Positions 54,011 through 64,000 of a DNA stretch of 64,000 nucleotides are shown in pieces. The position numbers were made by a program, and so were the translations under genes. The notes under the pieces are model-generated. The model did no database searches and was not told the DNA's origin. It saw only the letters and a program-made list of their open reading frames with translations. Positions within the stretch are counted from its first letter, which is position 1. Every line of letters starts with the position of its first letter. Source of the stretch: Protopterus annectens (Eukaryota > Chordata > Ceratodontiformes > Protopteridae); contig NC_056737.1 in the NCBI RefSeq assembly GCF_019279795.1, positions 40,722,472 to 40,786,471 on the forward strand. The letters are read 5' to 3'.

Positions 54011-55121
54011 GGTGTTGCCCGGCTGTCCCTCCTTGGAGGCAGTCGGGGAAGATTATCACTGTACCCAGAAGCCTGGCATTCCCTCACTCAAGACAGATGG
54101 GTACAGTCGATCATATCCAAGGGTTACATAATTCCTTTCGAGGAAAGTCCTTTCCCCTCAAATTCCCTTCCAGATGTACCACCCGGTCTAAGGGACATTG
54201 CAGAGTTAGAAATTGCAAAACTACTGCAAAAAAGAGCCATTCAGCCAGTTACAATAGACCATTCAGAGCCCGGAATCTACTCAAGGTTCTTTTTGGTCCC
54301 CAAAAAGACGGGAGACTGGAGACCAATATTGGATCTCAGCAGACTCAACAAGTCTGTCAGGAAGACAAGATTCCGAATGGTCACTCTTCAGTCAATTCTG
54401 CCCTTCTTACAGAAGAACAACTGGATGTGCTCAATAGATCTTCAGGATGCGTACTATCACATCAAAATTCACAGACGCTCCAGGAGATTTCTCCGCTTTC
54501 GGCTGGGGTCCAGTCATTTCCAGTTCAGAGCCCTGCCCTTTGGTCTCACTACAGCCCCCAGAGTGTTCACCAAATGCATGGCAGTGGTCACGGCTCACCT
54601 GAGACGTCAAGGATTCCAGGTGTTTCCGTATCTCGACGACTGGCTCCTGTCAGCCACCACCAGGCATCAGCTTATACAAGCCAGGGATTACACAATAGAC
54701 CTTTGTTCTCATTTGGGCATCTCAGTTAACTTCGAAAAGTCATCCTTATCGCCCTGCCAGTCTATTACCTTCATAGGCGCAAACTTAAACACTGTTCGGA
54801 TGTCAGCTACCCTTACAGAACAAAGAGTTTCAGACATTCAGACTCATGTCAGGATCATTCTGGCCAGCAAGAAAATACAGGCCAGAATGGTTCTAAAGGT
54901 ATTAGGTCTCATGGCTGCGGCCATTACTCTTCTTCCCCTGGCTCGATTCTACATGCGCCTTCTTCAGTGGATGCTGTTCACACAGTGGTCATACCAGCAA
55001 CTTCCAATGCGTCACCAGATTCTGGTGACACAGACATGCAAAGAGCATCTTGCTTGGTGGATCACATCGTCTCAGGTTCACCAAGGCAGGTGCTTTGTAC
55101 CTCCGTCCCCGATAGCCACTG
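54011..55121 (+). pseudogene. RT part of DIRS copy F polyprotein (cut by CR1 LINE)
   Basis: One frame from about 54,050 is open through RT: YSRFFLVPKKTGDWRPILDLS, CSIDLQDAYYHIKI, RALPFGLTTAPRVF and FPYLDDWLL. The connection region VLGLMAAAITLLPLARFYMRLLQW follows. At 55,121, just before the first RNase H aspartate, the CR1 tail repeat begins. The frame resumes at 59,808. RT itself has no visible lesion here, which suggests that the main damage to this gene is the LINE insertion. Confidence 0.9.
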
Positions 55122-55123
55122 TC

Positions 55124-55150
55124 ATAGGTTCATAGGTTCATAGGTTCATA
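55124..55150 (-). repeat. CR1 3' octamer tail repeat
   Basis: Three exact copies of ATAGGTTC and a partial fourth, on the + strand. Confidence 0.9.
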
Positions 55151-55236
55151 CTAGGCTATCTGCCCGAGGGCATTTACAAGCCTAGCCCATAGTTTTGTGG
55201 CTTACGCCACCCCTTTAGTATGGGGAACTATACCCA

Positions 55237-58008
55237 TTATTTTGCTGTGCCTCTGTTGAGCAGTGACACTGAGGTAATCCCTGGGGTATATCTGCGATCT
55301 CCCATCCATTGGTCAAGATTTCTCTTGAACAAGGCCAGTGAGGTGCTCTGCCTCACATATACCGGGATTTTATTCCACAGCATAGGGAGTCTTTGGGTGA
55401 TGAATCTATCCCTCCAGCACGTCCTATTAATAGCCGTGTCGAGGTTTAAGTCTCCCGCCCTTGTGGCTCTGACGGATCTAGATTTTTGAGGTGAAGCATA
55501 TTCATCAAATCTGGGTTTGACATGGCCTTGTATGTTAGGCAAAGGTCACCTCTGAGCAAGCGGTGGCGACTGAATAGAGCTGGAGTTCTTTCAGTCAGGC
55601 AGCATAGGACAGATGTTTGAGACCCTTTATCCTTTTGGTGAGGAACTTTTGTGGCCTCTCCAGCTGCTGCAAGTGTCGGGTCAGATACATTCCGAATGGG
55701 GCATTGTACTCAATCATTGGTCTGATGAGTGATGAGTATAGGGAGTCTATGACCTCCCTTGATCTAGATGAGAATCCCTTCATGATAAGGTGGGCAATGT
55801 AGAAGGTCTTCCTAACTACTTTAGCTACATGGGTGTCGAATGACAGACTACTATGAACCTGGGTCCCCAGGTCCCTGATAACTTCTTCTGTACTCAGTGG
55901 ATTGCCACCTATTTGGTAGCTAGGGGTAACCTTGTTTTTCCCGAAGGGTATGACTATGCATTTTTGGCATTTCACTTTAGGCCATGGCTCTGGGACCAGT
56001 TATCCGTTTCTGTGAGACCCTTCTGAAGGATATCTGTGTCAGATGTGTTTTTACTATGGCCCAGTTTGCAGTCATCTGCAAACTTTGTCAGCCATAACCC
56101 TCCTGTGTTTGCTTGTACTTGGAAAAGTAGATGCCAAACAAGAGTGGGCCCAGGACTGAGCCCTGTGGTACACCACTTGTGACAGGCTTTGAGTCTGACA
56201 TGGCGCCAGCAACTCTGACCCTGTGGGTTCTGTCACTCAGCCAGTTTGCAACCCATCTTATGATGTATGGGTTAACATTTAAGCTGATGAGTTTTTCAAT
56301 GATACCCGAGTGGGGTATTGTATCAAAGGCCTTCGCCAGATCGAGGTAGGCTGTATGGACTGCCTTTCCCTCATCAATGGCTTTGGTGACTGTTTCGAAA
56401 AAGTCAACCAAGTTTAGAAGGCATGATCTGCCTTTGACAAAGCCAAACTGGGATGGATCCAAAGTCTGCAAATTCCCTATGCCTTTATTTATGAGGTCCA
56501 TTATGATCCTCTCCATGGCTTTGCAGATAAGGCTTGTCAAGCTAATGGGCGGTAATTTCCAGGGTCGGTGGAGGCACCGCCTTTGTGAAGTGGGACCACA
56601 GTTGCAGTGCGCCACTCCTGGGTACGTATCCAGAGGTAAGACTATGATTAAACAGCTGTCCTAGCTGTGGGTTTAATTCCTCATTGAGTTCGTGGAGCAC
56701 ACAGCCGGGGACACCATCAGGTCCCATGGATGCTGTGTTTTTGCTTTGGAGAGAGCAGTTCTCACTTGGGCGTTGGAGATGTTTGGGGGCTGCAATCGCT
56801 TGGTATAGATATCTCTCCTTTTGGGGAGGGGAGAAGTTTGCACTGAACCTGTCAGCCAGTATGTTGGCAATGTCTGTAGGATCAGTAATCTTCACATCAT
56901 TTTGAACTAGTTCTGAGCATATCTGGGAGTTTCCTCCCAGGTTTCTAACATAGCTAAAGAAGGCCTTATGATTGTCTTTCGAGTCTTTAGCTATTTTTCT
57001 CTCAAAATTTGCTTTGGATGATTTTATGAGAGCTCTTAGTTTTTACTTATAGTGATCAAGGGTGTCTTACCTTTTAAGGATTTTGCTCTATCTTGTAGTA
57101 GCTTCCTCCTTTTGTTGTAGAGTTTGTTTATGGCTGGGGTCCACCAGAGTGGACGCTTGCCTTTGGTACAAAGAGTCTTTGTTTTGCTTGGGATTGCCTT
57201 ATCCATGCAGTCCTGCAGGTGCTGGTAGAAGGCATTTGTAAGTGATTCAGCGGCTTGAGTACTGTTTTCCGTCGGCTCGGGGCCTTAAAGGAGACCACAC
57301 TAGTCTTTAGAAGTGTGAAGTCGGCTTTCGAGAAGTTCTTTACTGTGGTCTTTTTATTTCAGGTGGGGTGGGATGAGGACCTCCAGCGAGATTAGTTTGT
57401 GATCTGATCTCACCAGTGAGGGGTATACTTCGGTGTTGAACATTGTGCTCCCATGTTCGTGATGATGAGATCAAGTATGTTTTCTCCTCTTGTGGGGATG
57501 GTGACTAGTTGTTCCATGGCATTTGAGTTTATGAATTCCAGGAACTTTTGGGCTAGGGTGTTTGGGCTTGAGTAGTGTTCCCAGTCTATATTAGGGTAAT
57601 TGAAGTCACCTAGTATGATGGTGTTTGGTGATACATTTATCCCTCTAGTGTTTTCAGGAAGGCCATGTGAGGTTCCTGAGTTTGTGAGGGTGGCCTGTAA
57701 CATGCTACAATTTGCAGAGCAGTCTTGCCTATGGTTAATTGCACCTGGATGGTCTCCGATGCATCGTGCGTTGCCACCAGTCTTGAGGTGTGGGTGTCTT
57801 TGATGAATATGGATACCCCCTCCTTTCTTGGTATTGTCCGGATTTTGGGGCGGAACGCATGATAAGAGGTAAAACCTGATAGTGCTGGGGTGCTCTCAGG
57901 AGCCTTGAACCAGGTTTCTGTCACTGCACAGACATCGATGTTCTCCATACTGAGAAGGGCCTCGAGTGCGTGCATTTTGAGATTTAGACTTCTGGCATTG
58001 AGCAGCAT
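55237..58008 (-). pseudogene. CR1 ORF2: endonuclease and reverse transcriptase, frameshifted
   Basis: The endonuclease starts with NARSLNLKMHALEALLSMENIDVCAVTETWF (catalytic Glu in TETW) and continues with IILGDFNYPNIDWE and ENILDLIITN. RT follows with [38 protein letters not shown] and GVPQGSVLGPLLF. The active-site FADD box lies just after a shift near 56,090. The C-terminal end is ITQRLPMLWNKIPVYVRQ. At least five shifts or stops separate these parts, and a stretch of the linker around 57,010-57,400 is hard to read. The enzyme would have carried out target-primed reverse transcription. Confidence 0.88.
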
Positions 58009-58035
58009 TACCCTTAGTTTTTTCCTTTTTGTGTT

Positions 58036-59024
58036 CTAGGGTGGTAGGTTTAGAATTTGAGCCTTGCCTAAAAAGGCACTATGGGGTGGCAAGAGCCTTT
58101 GCCAATATCCGGAATCCCAGGGTGACAGGTGCAAGCCGTCCCTTGCGAAGCAGCGTGGCTTGTCCAGCATGTCATCCCAGGCAGACAGACATTGGATCCC
58201 CTTTGAATGACACCAGAGTTTAAGCCAATTGTTAAAGCTGATCATCTTATCTCTGTATTGTGGCATCATTCTTGGTGAAGGTAGGATACTGCTCAAGGTC
58301 AGGGTCATACCTGCCTGGGCTACATAATCAGAGAGCTCCTCAATGTCTCTTTTCATGTAGTCCAAGGAGGTGCGTCTCAGGTCGTTTACACCAGCGTGGA
58401 CAATGACTGAGTCATATTTGTACCTGCTGTTGAGAGACCTGAGTGCTTGCGTTATGTGGCGGATTCTAGCGCCCGACAGGCAGCTTACTGTGACCTTCTC
58501 CTTACTCAGTCTGGTGAGCGGGACGTCAGTGTGTCTGACTATGGAGTCACCAATGACTAGTGTGTCTGGCATTGTGTTTGGCCTTAAGGGCTGTGACTGT
58601 TTGACACTCTGACTGTGAGGTCTATGTGTTGCAGGTGTTGTGTTCTGAGGTGGTGGTTGTTTGGGTGTCTGCTTTGGTGGCCTCTGCTGTTTTGGTAGAT
58701 TTTTGATCAGAGCCACGAGTATGTCTTTGTGTGTTTATGTGTATGATTTGAGGTTGTGATGGTACTATGTGAGACTGGGTCTATAGTGTGTGTGGTAACC
58801 TTCTCCTCCTGACTGGTCTTGCCAGTCCTATGTTGAGAGAGCTCAGCCTCCAGTTTGGCCGTATAGTTGCATCTCTCGCATGTATTTGTGTTTTGTGGGA
58901 GGAGGAGAGGGTTGTCTGTGTACATGAGGCAATTGTAACATTGCCTCAATATTCCCAGGTTCACCAGCTGAGCAGGAGAGGACACTAGCAACTGATCCCT
59001 CGACATGCTAGAAGGACTAGACAA
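58036..59024 (-). pseudogene. CR1 ORF1: Cys-rich motif plus SGNH esterase-like domain, one frameshift
   Basis: The first frame (59,024-58,707) has a zinc-finger-like pattern, CYNCLMY...CERC, followed by polar sequence. A shift at about 58,710 leads to a proline/glutamine-rich linker and then an SGNH hydrolase fold: the nucleophile Ser in VIGDSIVRH, the Gly/Asn block HAGVNDL and the closing Asp-His in DGLHLS. All four signature blocks are visible. CR1 and L2 ORF1 proteins with an esterase domain are known; the role is debated (membrane or lipid association, RNP formation). Only the frameshift prevents a full product. Confidence 0.83.
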
Positions 59025-59794
59025 AAACTTTAAAAGAGATTCCGGGGACGTGAGTGACCGAGAAATGGGGTTTGCCTTTTGGGGTGCTATCTATAAGAGT
59101 GCCGTATCAAGGTAATAAGTACTGTAGGAGCAAGTGCTAGGTTTAACAGATAGAGAAAAGTCTACTTGGAGTCAAGTAGAGATGATCTTTTCGGTATTAG
59201 AGAAAGTGCTAGTAACAGGGATGCTTAAAGGTAAGATTGAAAAGAATGCACTCTGCAGTGTGCACTAGAGAAGTTAGATATGAAAGTAGGTAACTTGAGT
59301 TTTACCTGTTTTAAAAAGTTAAGGTTTAGTGGAGAGTTACTATTTTTAAAACAGCAAGATGGACTGAAAGGGGTGGTTACTTTTGTATTTTGGTACTATG
59401 AAATACTGTAGGATGGCCAATAAATTTAAATAATTGAAGGGGTGGGATTTCAAAAGTGATGGTTTTGTGATTACTCACATAAGCCAGTGAAAGTAGAGAG
59501 AAATGAGATATATGGTCAGATTAACATAAGAGGCGGGCAACTAGAAAGACAGTGGTATTTAACAAGACAACTTAAATGGGTGGGAGGGAGGGAAACTGAC
59601 TCAGAACAGAGAGAGCTGTGGTCTCTTTTGAAGTTTTAATATGCTGTTAAACAGAATGCAAGCAAAACACAAGGTAAAGAAAACAAACTACAGTATTCAA
59701 AATATAGAAAGGCAATACAGAAATACAAATACAGAAATACAAAAAATAACAGCAAACTAACCTTTCCTTCACAGCAAAGTGTAGCAGAGTCTGG

Positions 59795-61615
59795 ATGAGC
59801 CTTTCTGGTAACCACGGATGCCTCCCTGATCGGGTGGGGGGGTCATTATCAGGGCAGGATGGTTCATGGGACGTGGCAACCGTTCGAGTACCATCTGCAC
59901 ATAAATGTCCTGGAGATGAGAGCAGTGCTTTTAACGTTGCAAGCCCTCAACGACTTTCTTCCCGTAGGGACAATTGCAGTCCACACAGACAACATGTCTG
60001 TAGTTTGGTATATCAACAAACAGGGCGGAACCAAGTCCTACCCCTTGTGTCGAGAAGCGCTCAGACTTTGGCAATGGGCGATCTCCTCTCATCGGTTTCT
60101 GGTAGCAACGCATATCCCTGGGAAAACCAACATTATAGCGGACAGATTGAGCAGAGCTATCCTCATGCCTCACGAGTGGTCTCTCAAGCAGTCTATACCG
60201 GAAGAGATTTTTCTGGAACGGGGTCGTCCATGTTGCGATCTTTTTGCTACTCCCCAAAACAGCAAATGTCCAGACTTCTTCAGCCTCTTCCCTCTATCAG
60301 GCCATCCCCCCAGAGATGTTCTGACCCAGGATTGGCCCCAGGGACTTCTTTATGCCTTCCCTCCATTTCCTCTGATCCCTCAGGTGATCCAGAAAGCTAC
60401 CGTTTTGAGAGCCAAATTGATTCTCATTGCCCCTTACTGGCCTCGACAAGTTTGGTTCCCGTTCCTCCATCATCACCTTTTGGTGCAGCCGTGGCATCTG
60501 GACCCAGTGCCAGATCTTCTGGTTCACCAATCCGGTCAGCTGCACCGGTCAATCCCTTCTCTCAACCTCACAGCATGGTTGCTCCACTTCCTTCCTTAGC
60601 CAGGCTTCCTTTGATCTCTAACCCAGTTAGAGACATCATAGTAGCTTCACTAAAATCCTCTACCAGGAGGATTTACACAAGCAAATGGAAACGTTTCTCT
60701 TATTGGGCTAAGGCCCAAAATATTGATCCTTTTACTGCCCCTGTTCAGGCAGTTCTGGACTTCTTAGCAGAGATTTTTCATGCAGGCTCCTCTTCTTCCA
60801 CAGTCAGAGTTCAATTGGCTGCTATTTCCAATTTTCATGTCGGGATAGCAGATCATAATATTATGTCCCATAGGCTCTGCAGGGCCTTCTTGAAAGGAAT
60901 TTTCCTACTAAAACCTCCAATCAGGAATCCTCCTCCTCAGTGGGATCTAAATTTAGTGCTGACATCCTTGATTCTTCCCCTTGAGCCAGCTGTTTCTTGT
61001 TCCTGAAATATCTTTCTTGGAAAGCGTTATTTCTAGTGGCTATTACATCTGCCAGGAGGGTGTCTGAACTTCATGCTCTTTCGGTTCGACCCCTATTTGG
61101 TTTTCACAAAAACAGAGTATCTTTGAGAACTAACCCAACCTTTTTACCTAAGGTCGCTTCAAAGAACAATTTGAATCAATCCATTGATCTCGGTATTTTT
61201 CCCTAACTATTCAGACAGAGCTGAACAAAAGCTACATTATCTTGATGTCCATCGTCAACTTAGATATTATTTGGACAGAACAAAAAATTTAGAAAATCTG
61301 ATCAACTTTTTGTTTCCTATGCGGATAATAAAAAAGGCCTTCCTGTTTCTAAAGTGACTTTGTCCAGATGGCTTTCTTCGGTCATCCCTGAAATTTATAC
61401 GCTCAGGGAAAACAGCTGTGCTCAAAACCTAAAGCACATTCAACTAGGAGTTTAGCTACTTCTACAGCTTTTCAAGCTAGACTTCCTTTGGACACTATTT
61501 GTGCAGCGCCACTTGGGCTACTCCTCACACTTTTGTTTCCCATTACAAATTGGACTTGGCCTCCAGGGACAGAGCCAGTTTTGGCTCTACAGTCCTCAAG
61601 AGTTTGTTCCATTGA
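59795..61615 (+). pseudogene. Tyrosine recombinase of DIRS copy F, decayed
   Basis: The frame overlaps RNase H until 60,599 and enters the recombinase near 60,655 (STRRIYTSKWKRFSYWA). A three-base loss at 60,981 and a one-base loss near 61,004 end it. Box I ARRVSEL is read in another frame at about 61,050. Further deletions near 61,190, 61,290, 61,405 and 61,505 follow. HSTR and the HTFVSHYKLD box with Tyr are still recognisable, the latter just before TGA 61,613-61,615. This copy has many more small deletions than its RT part, which is odd. Confidence 0.87.
59808..60599 (+). pseudogene. RNase H and methyltransferase-like part of DIRS copy F polyprotein
   Basis: Continuation of 54,011-55,121 after the CR1 insertion. 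The reading starts at TTDASLIGWGG, where the G-run has the length that keeps the frame. LEMRAVLL, HTDNMSVVWYINKQGG and IADRLSRAI supply the RNase H acidic residues. The methyltransferase-like tail has CDLFATPQNSKC, YAFPPFPLI and APYWPRQVWFPFL, ending at TAG near 60,599. No stop lies inside this part. Confidence 0.9.
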
Positions 61616-61652
61616 GCCACCCAGGATAGAGGTGCTAGGGACGCGGTCCCAT

Positions 61653-61752
61653 CAAGCAAGAATGAAGGCGAGATTGACAACTTAACATTAAGAAGTTATG
61701 TACCTACCATAACGTTCCATGTTAGTTGTCTTCTCTCGCCTTCTTTCTTGCG
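61653..61752 (+). repeat. Internal complementary region of DIRS copy F
   Basis: Complements both termini (51,160-51,200 and 62,030-62,087), meeting at TTAACATTAAGAAGTTATG. Confidence 0.9.
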
Positions 61753-61897
61753 ACCCTCCCTCCTTCCCCCTGGCCTGGACAGACCTTGTATAAGAAACTA
61801 TTATGCTAAAGACCATTCAGACCTGGTCCTTTTTCCATCTGTAAGTTTCTTCTTCCTTTGGGAAGTATTTCATACTTGGTGTTATTGCCCTTTGTCA

Positions 61898-62087
61898 ACA
61901 AATGAGATCTGGGTACTTACCGCCTTGCATCATGGGATATGGGGCTGCCTCGAGCTGGTAAAAGAGACTCTCGAGCTTAGCAAGTGCCGAGTCGGAGCCG
62001 AGAGATCGGCTCCGAACCCATCAAGCAAGAAAGAAGGCGAGAGAAGACAACTAACATGGAACGTTATGGTAGGTACATAACTTCTTA
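61898..62087 (+). repeat. Right inverted terminal repeat of DIRS copy F
   Basis: Pairs with 51,160-51,323; outer end TACATAACTTCTTA. Confidence 0.92.
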
Positions 62088-62747
62088 TTCTCCAATTTAT
62101 ACTGACATTTTAATAGTGCACACCCTTTACATCAAAAAATAGGAATTGTTAGGGGGCAGTTTATTAGGGTGAGCCGTTTGACTTTTAACAATGTTGACTT
62201 TGAACTCGAATGTGATACATTGGAAAGATTTTTTTATGAAAGGGGATATACCCCCAGCATCTAGTGAAAAAGCTTAGGGAGGGGAAGTACTATCTAAGAG
62301 AATGGATCTTTATTTTCCCTTGTAGGGAGGGGCCCATTAGAGACCCCAACTACTAAAACCAGTGGAGGGTGGTAAACTGATTAGTAGGATGTTTCCCATG
62401 GATTTTGGGGGTAATGCCCCTTTTGTAAGACATACTATCAATAGGGAATGGGAGAAATTCCTTAATTTCACTGATTTGACTACCTTGGGAAAAGAACCCT
62501 TGAACTTTATATATAGGAAGGGCAGGAATCTTAAGGACCTGTTTGAGTCACATACACCTGTTAGAGCGACTTAACGTAAGAAATTTGGTACCTTTAAGTG
62601 TGATGCTTGTGCGCACAGTGTGTGCATATTGTTGACTGTGACAAAGTACACATTCAAAATAGGGGGAGAGATGTCATTAGTAGTGCTTTTTCCAACTGCA
62701 ATACCAATTGAGTTATTTGGCTTCCTGCTCACTATGCCAGGCATTTT
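62088..62747 (+). pseudogene. Penelope-like element 2, RT end and endonuclease start (second part)
   Basis: The PLE interrupted at 51,160 resumes here. After a poorly readable RT end, the stretch NAPFVRHTINREWEKFLNFTDLTTLGKEPLNF and YRKGRNLKDLFESHTPVR is nearly identical to the inverted copy. The Cys pair and CDKVHIQ...SNCNTN follow with shifts and a stop. The GIY-YIG part is cut at 62,747 by an RTE LINE. The rest, if it exists, lies beyond the window. Confidence 0.86.
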
Positions 62748-64000
62748 CATAATCTTCTTTCGGCTGTTCCCGTTAGGGGTCGCCACAGTAGATAATCTGT
62801 TTCCATTTCTTCCTGTCCTCTGCATCATGCTCTGTCACACAAACCACTTGCATGTCCTCTCTCACCACATCCATAAACCTTATCTTAGGCCTTCCTCTTT
62901 TCCTGTTACCTGGTAGTTTCCTCCTTAGCATCTTTTTCCCAATATACTCAGCATCCCTCCTCAGCACATGTCCAAACCAGTGTAATCTTGCCTCTCTGGC
63001 TTTGTCTCCAAACCTTCCAACCAAGGCTGACCCTCTAATATACTTATTCCTAATCCTGTCCACACTCATCACACCCAATGCAAGTCTTAACATCTTTAAC
63101 TTTGCCACATCCAGCTCAAACTCCTGCCTTTTTGTCAGTGCCACTTTCTCCAACCCATATAACATAGCTGGTCTCACTACCCTCTTGTAGACCTTCCCTT
63201 TCACTCTTACTGGTACATGTCTGTCACAAATCACTCCTGACACTCTTCTCCAACCACTCCATCCTGCCTGTACTCGCTTCTTCACCTCTCTTCCACACTC
63301 ACCATTACACTGAACTATTGATCCCAAGTATTTAAACTCATCCACCTTCGCCACCTCTACTCTTTGCATCCTCACCATTTCCCTATCCTCCCTCTCATTC
63401 ACACATTAGTCCTGCTGACCTTCATTCCTCTTCTCTCTAGAGCATATCTCCATCTCTCCAGGGTCTCCTCCACCTGTTCCCTACTCTCACTACAGATCAC
63501 AATGTCATCTGCAAACATCGTAGTCCATGGGGACTCCTGTCTGATCTCATCTGTCAACCTGTCCATCACCATTGCAAATAAGAAAGGGCTCAGAGCTGAT
63601 CCTTGATGTAACACCACCTGCACCTTAAACGCATCCGTCACTCCCACCGCAGACCTCACCGCTGTCACACTACCCTCATACATATCCTGTACCACTCTTA
63701 TATACTTCTCTGCCACTCCTGACTTCCTCATACAATACCACAACTCCTCTCTAGGCACCCTGTCATATGCTTTCTCTAAGTCTACAAAAACACAATGTAA
63801 CTCCTCCTGAGCTTCTCTGTACTTCTCCATCAACACTCTCAGAGCAAACATTGCATCTGTAGTGCTCTTTCCAGGCATGAAACCATACTGCTTATCACTA
63901 ATCATCACGTCCATTCTTAACCTGGCTTCCACTACTCTTTCCCATAACTTCATGCTGTGACTGATCAGTTTAATCCCTCTGTAGTTACTACAGCTCTGCA
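62748..64000 (-). mobile_element. RTE-type LINE copy 3, 3' half, continuing beyond the window
   Basis: It runs on the minus strand from the window end to a 3' end at about 62,748 inside the PLE. Coding and tail sequence match the fragment at 7,678-8,243 closely. The short tail ends AAGAAGATTATG. With a single visible frame break, it is one of the better-preserved LINEs in the window. Confidence 0.9.
62773..63953 (-). pseudogene. RTE-type LINE ORF2: RT and C-terminal region, one frame break
   Basis: The RT part (63,953-63,399) shows [51 protein letters not shown] (usually PQGS, so one change) and the active-site FADDIVI. A small deletion near 63,402 separates it from the C-terminal half (KVDEFKYLGSIV, RPAMLYGLEKVAL, LHWFGHVLRRD, RKRGRPKIRF), which ends at TAG or TGA near 62,773. 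The endonuclease lies beyond the window. RTE elements often move between lineages, so close relatives may exist in distant hosts. Confidence 0.9.

Larger units (their letters stand above)
55122..59807 (-). mobile_element. CR1-type LINE, nearly full length, inserted in DIRS copy F
   Basis: On the minus strand there is a 5' leader (59,807-59,025), ORF1 with a Cys-rich part and an SGNH esterase, ORF2 with endonuclease and RT, and a 3' end made of 8-bp repeats (55,124-55,150). Octamer tails are typical of CR1. Only short homology, if any, is duplicated at the target. It carries frame breaks in both ORFs and has no partner copy of equal length here. Confidence 0.9.
51160..62087 (+). mobile_element. 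DIRS-type YR retrotransposon copy F (family 3), interrupted by a CR1 LINE
   Basis: Left ITR at 51,160-51,323 and right ITR at 61,898-62,087 pair well. Gag and RT lie before the CR1 insertion (55,122-59,807), and RNase H, YR and ICR lie after it. Without CR1 the element is about 6.2 kb. It was inserted in the RT gene of a PLE, which reads on at both sides. Confidence 0.94.

Overview
The window reads as vertebrate nuclear DNA from a large, transposon-dense genome. It holds no bacterial-type operons or ribosome-binding sites. It has long microsatellites, AT-rich non-coding stretches and many decayed retroelements: tyrosine-recombinase (YR) DIRS elements, Penelope-like elements (PLEs) and RTE- and CR1-type LINEs. 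That mix fits an amphibian (caecilian or salamander) or a lobe-finned fish; this is an inference from element content, and the species cannot be fixed from the sequence. No complete host gene is visible. Two short, phase-compatible candidate exons (2,842-2,900 and 5,683-5,723) are the only hint of one.

Most of the DNA is seven DIRS copies in three families. Family 1: copy A (1-1,810, 5' end outside the window) and copy G (39,661-45,246). Family 2: copy B (8,453-14,580, + strand) and copy C (18,916-25,180, - strand). Family 3: copies D (26,581-38,906), E (31,905-38,079, nested in D) and F (51,160-62,087). All complete copies share one plan: left inverted terminal repeat (ITR), gag-like ORF with a Cys/His cluster, a Ser/Arg-rich middle and an Arg/Gly-rich end, a reverse transcriptase (YLDD)-RNase H-methyltransferase-like ORF, a YR ORF that overlaps it in another frame, an internal complementary region (ICR) matching both outer termini, and the right ITR. 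There is no integrase or protease. The YR frames of E and C are open with all catalytic residues present; the other YR copies and every gag and RT frame carry stops or frameshifts.

Insertions are nested and can be ordered. An RTE LINE (- strand, 25,380-26,580 plus 38,907-39,480) was split by D, and D's recombinase gene was then split by E. A PLE (+ strand, about 48,900-51,159 plus 62,088-62,747) was split by F, and F's RT/RNase H gene was then split by a nearly full-length CR1 LINE (55,122-59,807, - strand). A second RTE copy (62,748 to the window end) cuts the same PLE. The PLE carries an inverted partial copy of itself at its 5' side (47,483-48,915).

The most unusual signal is a 10-bp word, TCGGCTCCGA or its complement, repeated many times inside the gag genes of families 2 and 3 in several reading phases and both orientations, and also present as a hairpin in their ITRs. 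Other points of interest are the long overlapping frame ahead of YR, loss of YR catalytic residues in A and B, a foldback repeat at 46,428-46,710 and possible hammerhead-ribozyme relics beside the PLEs. I did not find a clearly new gene system; the window is best read as a retroelement graveyard with a few recent arrivals.
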